From: Petrolisthes cinctipes
Taxonomy: Eukaryota > Arthropoda > Malacostraca > Decapoda > Porcellanidae
Reading direction: 5' to 3'
Length of the DNA: 64,000 bases
Assembly (NCBI GenBank): GCA_033782935.1
Contig: JAWQEG010000486.1
Location: 744,001 to 808,000, forward strand
The translations under genes were made by a program, and so were the position numbers. Of this stretch, positions 25,930 through 38,046 are shown one piece after another; the stretch's first letter is position 1; every line of letters begins with the position of its first letter. Below the pieces are notes generated by a model. It was not told the DNA's origin and did not search any database. It worked only from the letters and a program-made list of their open reading frames with translations.

Positions 25930-28900
25930 CTAAGTAGGCATGTACAGATCACTTTTGGAACCCCAAAATATCGAATTTTCGGGTGTTTTTAGCCTGAATT
26001 TGAGATATAAACGGGTACAGATGATGCATGCACATATCGACTTTGGACACTTAAAATATCGATTTTTAGCATGTTTTGAGCCTATATTTTGAAAAAATTC
26101 AAGCACTGAGTAGGCATGTACAGATCGCTTCTGGTACCCAAAAATATCGAATTTTCGGTGTTTTGAGGTTGAATTTGGGATATAAACGGGTACAGAAGAT
26201 GCATGCACATATCGACTTTTGGGCACTTAAAAGATCGATTTTCAGTATGTTTTGGGCCTGTATATTGAAAATACTCGAACACGGAGTAGACATGTACAGA
26301 TCGCTTCTGGGACCCAAAATTATCGAATTTTCGGGTGTTTTGTGGTTAAATTTGAGATATCGACTTTGGGCACCTAAAATATCGATTTTTAGCATGTTTT
26401 GAGCCTATATTTTGAAAACATTCTAGCACTGAGTAAGCATGTACAGATCGCTTCTGGGACCTCAAAATATCGAATTTTCGGGTGTTTTGAGCCTGAATTT
26501 GAGATATAAACGGGTATAGAAGATGCATGCATATATTAACTTTGGGCACCTAAAATATCGATTTTCAGCATGTTTTGGGCCTGTATTTAGAAAATACTCT
26601 AACTAGGAGTATGCATGTACAGATCGCTTCTGGGACCCAAAATTTTCGAATTTTCGGGTGTTTTGAGCCTGAATTTGAGATATGAACGGGTACTGAAGAT
26701 GCATGCACATATCGACTTTGGACACTTAAAATATCGATTTTTAGCATGTTTTGAGCCTATATTTTTAAAACAATCTAGCACTAACTAGACATGTACAGAT
26801 CGCTTCTGGGACCCAAAATTATCGAATTTTCGGGTATTTTGTTATTGAATTTGAGAAATAAACGAGTGCAGAATATGCATACACATGTTGACTTTGGGCA
26901 CCTAAAATATCGATTTTCAGCATGTTTTGGGCCTGCATCTGAGTAGGCATGTACAGATCGCTTCTGGGACCCAAAAATATCGAATTTTCGGGTGTTTTGA
27001 GGTTGAATTTGGGATATAAACGGGTACAGAAGATGCATGCAAATATCGACTTTTCGGCACTTAAAAGATCGATTTTCAGTATGTTTTGGGCCTGTATATT
27101 GAAAATACTCTAGCACTGAGTAGACATGTACAGATCGCTTCTGGGACCTCAAAATATCGAATTTTCGGGTGTTTTGAGCCTGAATTTGAGATATAAACGA
27201 GTACAGAAGATGCATGCACATATTGACTTTGGGCACCTAAAATATCGATTTTCAGCATGTTTTGGGCCTATATTTTGAAGGAATTCTAGCACTGAGTAGG
27301 CATGTACAGATCGCTTCTGGGACCAAAAAATATCGAATTTTCGGTTGTTTTGAGTCTGAATTTGAGATATAAACGAGTACAGATGATGCATGCACATATC
27401 GACTTTAGACACTTAAAATATCGATTTTTAGCATGTTTTGAGCCTATATTTTGAAAACATTCTAGCACTGAGTAGGCATGTACAGATCGCTTCTGGGTCC
27501 CAAAATTATCGAATTTTCGGGTGTTTTGTGGTTGAATTAGAGATATCGACTTTGGGCACCTAAAATATCGATTTTTAGCATGTTTTGGGCCTATATTTTG
27601 AAAATATTCTAGCACTGAGTAGGCATGTACAGATCGCTTCTGGGACCTCAAAATATCGAATTTTCGGGTGTTTTGAGCCTGAATTTGAGATATAAACGGG
27701 TACAGAAGATGCATGCACATATTGACTTTGGGCACCTAAAATATCGATTTTCAGCATGTTTTGGGCCTATATTTTGAAGAAATTCTAGCACTGAGTAGGC
27801 ATGTACAGATCGCTTCTGGGACCAAAAAATATCGAATTTTCGGTTGTTTTGAGTCTGAATTTGAGATATAAACGAGTACAGATGATGCATGCACATATCG
27901 ACTTTAGACACTTAAAATATCGATTTTTAGCATGTTTTGAGCCTATATTTTGAAAACATTCTAGCACTGAGTAGGCATGTACAGATCGCTTCTGGGACCG
28001 ATAAATATCGAATTTTCGGGTGTTTTGAGGATGAATTTGGGATATAAACGGGTGCAGAAGATGCATACACATATTGACTTTGGTCACCTAAAATATCGAT
28101 TTTCAGCTTGTTTTGGGCCTATATTTTGAAAATACTCTAACACGGAGTAGGCAAGTACAGATCGCTTCTGGGACCCCAAAATATCGAATTTTCGGGTGTT
28201 TTGAGGTTGAATTTAAGATATAAACGGGTACAGAAGATGCATCCACATATCGACTTTTGGGCACCTAAGAGATCGATTTTCTGTATGTTTTGGGCCTGTA
28301 TATTGAAAATACTCTAACACGGAGCAGGCATGTACAGATCGCTTCTGGGACCCCAAAATACCGAATTTTTGGAAGTTTTGGGCCTGAATTTGAGATATCG
28401 ACTTTGGGCACCTAAAATATCGATTTTTAGCATGTTTTGGGCCTATATTTTGAAAATATTCTAGCACTGAGAAGGCATGTACAGATCGCTTCTGGGACCC
28501 CAAAATATCGAATTTTCGGGTGTTTTGAGCCTGAATTTGAGATATAAACGGGTACAGATGATGCATGCACATATCGACTTTGGACACTTAAAATATCGAT
28601 TTTTAGCATGTTTTAAGCCTATATTTTGAAAACATTCTAGTACTGACTAGACATGTACAGATCGCTTCTGGGACCCAAAATTATCGAATTTTCGGGTGTT
28701 TTGAGGTTGAATTTGAAAAATTAAACGAGTGCAGAATATGCATAAACATGTTGACTTTGGGCACCTAAAATATCGATTTCCAGCATGTTTTGGTCCTGCA
28801 TCTGAGTAGGCATGTACAGATCGTTTCTGGGACCCCAAAATATCGAATTTTCGGGTGTTTGGAGCCTGAATTTGAGATATAAACGGGTACAGAAGATGCA

Positions 28901-30879
28901 TGCACATATCGACTTTTGGGCACCTAAAATATCGATTTTCAGTATGTTTTGGGCCTGTATTTTGAAAATACTCTAACACGGAATAGGCATGTACAGTTCG
29001 CTTCTGGGACCCCAAAAAAATATCGAATTTTGGGGTGTTTTGCGCCTGAATTTAAGATATCAACTTTGGGCACCTAAAATATCGATTTTTAGCATGTTTT
29101 GACCCTATATTTTGAAAATATTCTAGCACTAAGTAGGCATGTACAGATCACTTCTGGGACCCCAAAATATCGAATTTTCGGGTGTTTTAAGCCTGAATTT
29201 GAGATATAAACGGGTACAGATGATGCATGGACATATCGACTTTGGACATTTAAAATATCGATTTTTAGCATGTTTTGTTCCTATATTTTGAAAACATTCT
29301 AGCACTGAGTAGGCATGTACAGATCGCTTCTGGGACCCAAAAATATCGAATTTTCGGGTGTTTTGAGGATGAATTTGGGATATAAACGGGTGCAGAAGAT
29401 GCATACACATATTGACTTTGGTCACCTAAAATATCGATTTTCAGCTTGTTTTGGGCCTGTATTTTGAAAATACTCTAACACGGATTAGGCAAGTACAGAT
29501 CGCTTCTGGGACCCCAAAATATCGAATTTTCGGGTGTTTTGAGATTGAATTTAAGATATAAACGGGTACAGAAGATGCATACACATATTGACTTTGGGCA
29601 CCTAAAATATCGATTTTCAGCATGTTTTGGGCCTGCATCTTAGTAGACATGTACAGATCGCTTCTGGTACCCAAAAATATCGAATTTTCGGGTGTTTTGA
29701 GGTTGAATTTGGGATATAAACGGGTACAGAAGATGCATTCACATATCGACTTTTGGGCACCTAACAGATCGATTTTCAATATGTTTTGGGCCTGTATTTT
29801 GAAAATACTCTAACACGGAATAGGCATGTACAGTTCGCTTCTGGGACCCCAAAATATTGAATTTTGGGGTGTTTTGGGCCTGAATTTGAGATATCGACTT
29901 TGGGCACTTAAATATCGATTTTTAGCATGTTTTGACGCTATATTTTGAAAATATTCTAGCACTAAGTAGGCATGTACAGATCACTTCTGGGACCCCAAAA
30001 TATCGAATTTTCAGGTGTTTTGAGCCTGAATTTGAGATATAAACGGGTACAGAAGATGCATTCACATATCGACTTTGGACACTTAAAATATCGATTTTTA
30101 GCATGTTTTGAGCCTATATTTTGAAAACATTATAGCACTGAGTAGGCATGTACAGATCGCTTCTGGTACCCAAAAATATCGATTTTTCGGGTGTTTTGAG
30201 GTTGAATTTGGGATATAAACGGGTACAGAAGATGCATGCAAATATCGACTTTTGGGCACTTAAAAGATCGATTTTCAGTATGTTTTGGGCCTGTAAATTG
30301 AAAATACTCTAACACGGAGTAGGCATGTACAGATCGCTTCAGGGACCAAAAATTATCGAATTTTCGGGTGTTTTGGGGTTAAATTTGAGATATCGACTTT
30401 GGGCACCTAAAATATCGATTTTTAGCATGTTTTGGGCCTATATTTTGAAAATATTCTAGCACTGAGAAGGCATGTACAGATCGCTTCTGGGACCCCAAAA
30501 TATCGAATTTTCGGGTGTTTTGAGCCTGAATTTGAGATATAAACGGGTACAGAAGATGCATGCACATATCGACTTTGGACACTTAAAATATCGATTTTTT
30601 GCATGTTTTGAGCCTATATTTTGAAAACATTCTAGCACTGACTAGACATGTACAGATCGCTTCTAGGACCCAAAATTATCGAATTTTCGGGTGTTTTGTG
30701 GTTGAATTTGAGATATAAACGAGTGCAAAATATGCATACACTTGTTGACTTTGGGCACCTAAAATATCGATTTTCAGCATGTTTTGGGCCTGCATCTGAC
30801 TAGGCATGTACAGATCGCTTCTGGGACCCCAAAATATCGAATTTTCGGGTGTTTGGAGCCTGAATTTGGGATATAAACG

Positions 30880-32240
30880 GGTACAGAATATGCATGCACA
30901 TATCGACTTTTGGGCACCTAAAAGATCGATTTTCAGTATGTTTTGGGCCTGTATTTTGAAAATACTCTAACACGGAGTAAGCATGTACAGTTCGCTTCTG
31001 GGGCCCCAAAATATCGAATTTTCGGGGGGTTAGGGCCTGAATTTGAAATATCGACTTTGGGCACCTAAAATATCGATTTTTAGCATGTTTTGAGCCTATA
31101 TTTTGAAAACATTATAGCACTGACTAGACATGTACAGATCGCTTCTGGGACCCAAATTTATCGAATTTTAGGGTGTTTTGAGGTTGAATTTGAGTTATAA
31201 ACGAGTGCAGAAGATGCATACACATATCGACTTTGGACACTTAAAATATCGAATTTTAGCATGTTTTGAGCCTATATTTTGAAAATATTCTAGCACTGAC
31301 TAAACATGTACAGATCGCTTGCTTCTGGGACCCAAAATTATCGAATTTTCGGGGGATTTGAGGTTGAATTTGATATATAAACGAGTGCAGAAGATGCATA
31401 CACATATCGACTTTTGGGCAACTAAAAGATCGTTTTTCAGTATGTTTTGGGCGTGTATTTTGAAAATACTCTAACACGGAGTAGTCAAGTACAGATCACT
31501 ACTGGGACCCCAAAATATCGAATTTTCGGGTGTTTTGAGCCTGAATTTGAGATATAAACGGGTACAGAATATGCATGCACATATCGACTTTTGGGCACCT
31601 AAAAGATCGATTTTCAGTATGTTTTGGGCCTGTATTTTGAAAATACTCTAACACGGAGTAAGCATGTACAGTTCGCTTCTGGGGCCCCAAAATATCGAAT
31701 TTTCAGGAGGTTAGGGCCTGAATTTGAAATATCGACTTTGGGCTCCTAAAATATCGATTTTTAGCATGTTTTGAGCCTATATTTTGAAAACATTATAGCA
31801 CTGACTAGACATGTACAGATCGCTTCTGGGATCCAAATTTATCGAATTTTAGGGTGTTTTGAGGTTGAATTTGAGATATAAACGAGTGCAGAAGATGCAT
31901 ACACATATCGACTTTGGACACTTAAAATATCGAATTTTAGCATGTTTTGAGCCTATATTTTGAAAATATTCTAGCACTGACTAAACATGTACAGATCGCT
32001 TGCTTCTGGGACCCAAAATTATCGAATTTTCGGGTGTTTTGAGGTTGAATTTGATATATAAACGAGGGCAGAAGATGCATACACATATCGACTTTTGGGC
32101 AACTAAAAGATCGATTTTCAGTATGTTTTGGGCCTGTATATTGAAAATACTCTAACACGGAGTAGGCATGTACAGATCGCTTCTGGGACCCCAAAATAAA
32201 GAACTTTTTGGGCCTATATTTTGAAAATATTCTAGCACTG
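30880..32240. repeat. 681-bp tandem duplication
   Basis: Markers such as GTACAGAATATGC (30881 and 31562), CACGGAGTAAGC (30971 and 31652) and a GAATTTTAGCATG segment (offset 681) recur once each. This shows a block of about four monomers duplicated in tandem. It also contains the CTGGGGCCCC variant and the CGCTTGCTTCTGG insertion in each half. Confidence 0.7.
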
Positions 32241-32260
32241 AGAAGGCATATACAGATCGC
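32181..32260. repeat. 80-bp truncated monomer
   Basis: Between two successive TTCTGGGACCCC motifs the spacing is only 80 bp instead of about 176. The usual segment between CCCCAAAATA and TTTTGGGCC has collapsed to a short AAGAAC sequence, a loss of about 96 bp. Confidence 0.85.
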
Positions 32261-33411
32261 TTCTGGGACCCCAAAATATCGAATTTTCGGGTGTTTTGAG
32301 CCTTAATATGAGATATAAACGGGTACAGAAGATGCATGCACATATCGACTTTGGTCACCTAAAATATCGATTTTCAGCTTGTTTTGGGCATGTATTTTGA
32401 AAATATTCTAGCACTGAGTAGGCATGTACAGATCGCTTCTGGGACCCCAAAATATCGAATTTTCGGGTGTTTTGAGCCTGAATTAGAGATATAAACGGGT
32501 ACAAAAGATGCATGCACATATCGACTTTGGACACTTAAAATATCGATTTTTAGCATATTTTGAGCCTATATTTTGAAAACATTCTAGCACTGAGTAGGCA
32601 TGTACAGATCGCTTCTGGGACCCAAAAATATCGAATTTTCGGGTGTTTTGAGGTTGAATTTGGGATATAAACGGGTGCAGAAGATGCATACACATATTGA
32701 CTTTGGTCACCTAAAATATCGATTTTCAGCTTGTTTTGGGCCTGTATTTTGAAAATACTCTAAAAAGGAGTAGGCAAGTACAGATCGTTTCTGGGACCCC
32801 AAAATATCGAATTTTCGGGTGGTTTGAGCCTGAATTTGAGATATAAACGGGTACAGAAGATGCATCCACATATCGACTTTTTGGCAACTAACAGATCGAT
32901 TTTCAGTATGTTTTGAGCCTGTATTTTGAAATTACGCTAACACGTAGTAGGCATTATACAGTTTGCATCTGGGACCCCAAAATATCGAATTTTGGGGTGT
33001 TTTGGGCCTGAATTTGAGATATCGACTTTGGGCACCTAAATATCGACTTTTAGCATGTTTTGACCCTATATTTTGAAAATATTCTAGCACTAAGTAGGCA
33101 TGTACAGATCACTTCTGGGACCCCAAAATATCGAATTTTCGGGTGTTTTGAACTTGAATTTGAGATATAAACGGGTACAGATGATGCATGCACATATCGA
33201 CTTTGGACACTTAAAATATCAATTTTTAGCATGTTTTAAGCCTATATTTTGAAAATTTTTTAGCACTGAGTAGGCATGTACAGATCGCTTCTGGTACCCA
33301 AAAATATCGAATTTTCGGGTGTTTTGAGGTAAATTTGGGATATAAACGGGTACAGAAGGTGCATGCACATATCGACTTTTGGGCACTTAAAAGATCGATT
33401 TTCAGTATGTT

Positions 33412-36400
33412 TTGGGCCTGTATATTGAAAATACTCTAACACGGAGTAGGCATGTACAGATCGCTTCTGGAACCCAAAATTATCGAATTTTCGGGTGTTT
33501 TGTGGTTGAATTTGAGATTTTGACTTTGGGCACCTAAAATATCGATTTTAGCTTGTTTTGGGCCTATATTTTGAAAATATTCTACCACTGAGTAGGCATG
33601 TACAGATCGCTTCTGGGACCCCAAAATATCGGATTTTCGGTGTTTTGAGGTTGAATTTGGGATATAAACGGGTACAGAAGATGCATGCACATATCGACTT
33701 TTGGGCACTTAAAAGATCGATTTTCAGTATGTTTTGGGCCTGTATATTGAAAATACTCGAACACGGAGTAGACATGTACAGATCGCTTCTGGGACCCAAA
33801 ATTATCGAATTTTCGGGTGTTTTGTGGTTAAATTTGAGATATCGACTTTGGGCACCTAAAATATCGATTTTTAGCATGTTTTGAGCCTATATTTTGAAAA
33901 CATTCTAGCACTGAGTAGGCATGTACAGATCGCTTCTGGGACCTCAAAATATCGAATTTTCGGGTGTTTTGAGCCTGAATTTGAGATATAAACGGGTATA
34001 GAAGATGCATGCATATATTGACTTTGGGCACCTAAAATATCGATTTTCAGCATGTTTTGGGCCTGTATTTAGAAAATACTCTAACTAGGAGTATGCATGT
34101 ACAGATCGCTTCTGGGACCCAAAATTTTCGAATTTTCGGGTGTTTTGAGCCTGAATTTGAGATATGAACGGGTACTGAAGATGCATGCACATATCGACTT
34201 TGGACACTTAAAATATCGATTTTTAGCATGTTTTGAGCCTATATTTTTAAAACAATCTAGCACTAACTAGACATGTACAGATCGCTTCTGGGACCCAAAA
34301 TTATCGAATTTTCGGGTATTTTGTTATTGAATTTGAGAAATAAACGAGTGCAGAATATGCATACACATGTTGACTTTGGGCACCTAAAATATCGATTTTC
34401 AGCATGTTTTGGGCCTGCATCTGAGTAGGCATGTACAGATCGCTTCTGGGACCCAAAAATATCGAATTTTCGGGTGTTTTGAGGTTGAATTTGGGATATA
34501 AACGGGTACAGAAGATGCATGCAAATATCGACTTTTCGGCACTTAAAAGATCGATTTTCAGTATGTTTTCGGCCTGTATATTGAAAATACTCTAGCACTG
34601 AGTAGGCATGTACAGATCGCTTCTGGGACCTCAAAATATCGAATTTTCGGGTGTTTTGAGCCTGAATTTGAGATATAAACGAGTACAGAAGATGCATGCA
34701 CATATTGACTTTGGGCACCTAAAATATCGATTTTCAGCATGTTTTGGGCCTATATTTTGAAGGAATTCTAGCACTGAGTAGGCATGTACAGATCGCTTCT
34801 GGGACCAAAAAATATCGAATTTTCGGTTGTTTTGAGTCTGAATTTGAGATATAAACGAGTACAGATGATGCATGCACATATCGACTTTAGACACTTAAAA
34901 TATCGATTTTTAGCATGTTTTGAGCCTATATTTTGAAAACATTCTAGCACTGAGTAGGCATGTACAGATCGCTTCTGGGACCCAAAATTATCGAATTTTC
35001 GGGTGTTTTGTGGTTGAATTAGAGATATCGACTTTGGGCACCTAAAATATCGATTTTTAGCATGTTTTGGGCCTATATTTTGAAAATATTCTAGCACTGA
35101 GTAGGCATGTACAGATCGCTTCTGGGACCTCAAAATATCGAATTTTCGGGTGTTTTGAGCCTGAATTTGAGATATAAACGGGTACAGAAGATGCATGCAC
35201 ATATTGACTTTGGGCACCTAAAATATCGATTTTCAGCATGTTTTGGGCCTATATTTTGAAGAAATTCTAGCACTGAGTAGGCATGTACAGATCGCTTCTG
35301 GGACCAAAAAATATCGAATTTTCGGTTGTTTTGAGTCTGAATTTGAGATATAAACGAGTACAGATGATGCATGCACATATCGACTTTAGACACTTAAAAT
35401 ATCGATTTTTAGCATGTTTTGAGCCTATATTTTGAAAACATTCTAGCACTGAGTAGGCATGTACAGATCGCTTCTGGGACCCAAAAATATCGAATTTTCG
35501 GGTGTTTTGAGGATGAATTTGGGATATAAACGGGTGCAGAAGATGCATACACATATTGACTTTGGTCACCTAAAATATCGATTTTCAGCTTGTTTTGGGC
35601 CTATATTTTGAAAATACTCTAACACGGAGTAGGCAAGTACAGATCGCTTCTGGGACCCCAAAATATCGAATTTTCGGGTGTTTTGAGGTTGAATTTAAGA
35701 TATAAACGGGTACAGAAGATGCATCCACATATCGACTTTTGGGCACCTAAGAGATCGATTTTCTGTATGTTTTGGGCCTGTATATTGAAAATACTCTAAC
35801 ACGGAGCAGGCATGTACAGATCGCTTCTGGGACCCCAAAATACCGAATTTTTGGAAGTTTTGGGCCTGAATTTGAGATATCGACTTTGGGCACCTAAAAT
35901 ATCGATTTTTAGCATGTTTTGGGCCTATATTTTGAAAATATTCTAGCACTGAGAAGGCATGTACAGATCGCTTCTGGGACCCCAAAATATCGAATTTTCG
36001 GGTGTTTTGAGCCTGAATTTGAGATATAAACGGGTACAGATGATGCATGCACATATCGACTTTGGACACTTAAAATATCGATTTTTAGCATGTTTTAAGC
36101 CTATATTTTGAAAACATTCTAGTACTGACTAGACATGTGCAGATCGCTTCTGGGACCCAAAATTATCGAATTTTCGGGTGTTTTGAGGTTGAATTTGAAA
36201 AATTAAACGAGTGCAGAATATGCATAAACATGTTGACTTTGGGCACCTAAAATATCGATTTCCAGCATGTTTTGGTCCTGCATCTGAGTAGGCATGTACA
36301 GATCGTTTCTGGGACCCCAAAATATCGAATTTTCGGGTGTTTGGAGCCTGAATTTGAGATATAAACGGGTACAGAAGATGCATGCACATATCGACTTTTG

Positions 36401-38046
36401 GGCACCTAAAATATCGATTTTCAGTATGTTTTGGGCCTGTATTTTGAAAATACTCTAACACGGAATAGGCATGTACAGTTCGCTTCTGGGACCCCAAAAA
36501 AATATCGAATTTTGGGGTGTTTTGTGCCTGAATTTAAGATATCAACTTTGGGCACCTAAAATATCGATTTTTAGCATGTTTTGACCCTATATTTTGAAAA
36601 TATTCTAGCACTAAGTAGGCATGTACAGATCACTTCTGGGACCCCAAAATATCGAATTTTCGGGTGTTTTAAGCCTGAATTTGAGATATAAACGGGTACA
36701 GATGATGCATGCACATATCGACTTTGGACATTTAAAATATCGATTTTTAGCATGTTTTGTTCCTATATTTTGAAAACATTCTAGCACTGAGTAGGCATGT
36801 ACAGATCGCTTCTGGGACCCAAAAATATCGAATTTTCGGGTGTTTTGAGGATGAATTTGGGATATAAACGGGTGCAGAAGATGCATACACATATTGACTT
36901 TGGTCACCTAAAATATCTATTTTCAGCTTGTTTTGGGCCTGTATTTTGAAAATACTCTAACACGGATTAGGCAAGTACAGATCGCTTCTGGGACCCCAAA
37001 ATATCGAATTTTCGGGTGTTTTGAGATTGAATTTAAGATATAAACGGGTACAGAAGATGCATACACATATTGACTTTGGGCACCTAAAATATCGATTTTC
37101 AGCATGTTTTGGGCCTGCATCTTAGTAGACATGTACAGATCGCTTCTGGTACCCAAAAATATCGAATTTTCGGGTGTTTTGAGGTTGAATTTGGGATATA
37201 AACGGGTACAGAAGATGCATTCACATATCGACTTTTGGGCACCTAACAGATCGATTTTCAATATGTTTTGGGCCTGTATTTTGAAAATACTCTAACACGG
37301 AATAGGCATGTCCAGTTCGCTTCTGGGACCCCAAAATATTGAATTTTGGGGTGTTTTGGGCCTGAATTTGAGATATCGACTTTGGGCACTTAAATATCGA
37401 TTTTTAGCATGTTTTGACCCTATATTTTGAAAATATTCTAGCACTAAGTAGGCATGTACAGATCACTTCTGGGACCCCAAAATATCGAATTTTCAGGTGT
37501 TTTGAGCCTGAATTTGAGATATAAACGGGTACAGAAGATGCATTCACATATCGACTTTGGACACTTAAAATATCGATTTTTAGCATGTTTTGAGCCTATA
37601 TTTTGAAAACATTCTAGCACTGAGTAGGCATGTACAGATCGCTTCTGGTACCCAAAAATATCGATTTTTCGGGTGTTTTGAGGTTGAATTTGGGATATAA
37701 ACGGGTACAGAAGATGCATGCAAATATCGACTTTTGGGCACTTAAAAGATCGATTTTCAGTATGTTTTGGGCCTGTAAATTGAAAATACTCTAACACGGA
37801 GTAGGCATGTACAGATCGCTTTAGGGACCAAAAATTATCGAATTTTCGGGTGTTTTGGGGTTAAATTTGAGATATCGACTTTGGGCACCTAAAATATCGA
37901 TTTTTAGCATGTTTTGGGCCTATATTTTGAAAATATTCTAGCACTGAGAAGGCATGTACAGATCGCTTCTGGGACCCCAAAATATCGAATTTTCGGGTGT
38001 TTTGAGCCTGAATTTGAGATATAAACGGGTACAGAAGATGCATGCA
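33412..38046. repeat. Higher-order repeat copy F (partial)
   Basis: Recognisable collinearity with copy E starts at about 33635 (TTTTCGGTGTTTTGAGG) and ends at about 38046. There the sequence switches to monomers like those of copy A near 11,620 (offset 26,426). The first ~200 bp are a chimera with other monomer types, so the left boundary is approximate. No genes are seen. Confidence 0.7.

Larger units (their letters stand above)
25930..33411. repeat. Higher-order repeat copy E (7482 bp period to copy F)
   Basis: Positions 26153 to about 30560 match 33635 to about 38046 at a constant offset of 7482 bp. The part from about 30,600 to 33,411 holds a different set of monomers, including a 681-bp tandem duplication, four-base GCTT insertions and an 80-bp truncated monomer. 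These reappear between 40.9 and 43.5 kb. No genes are seen. Confidence 0.75.
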
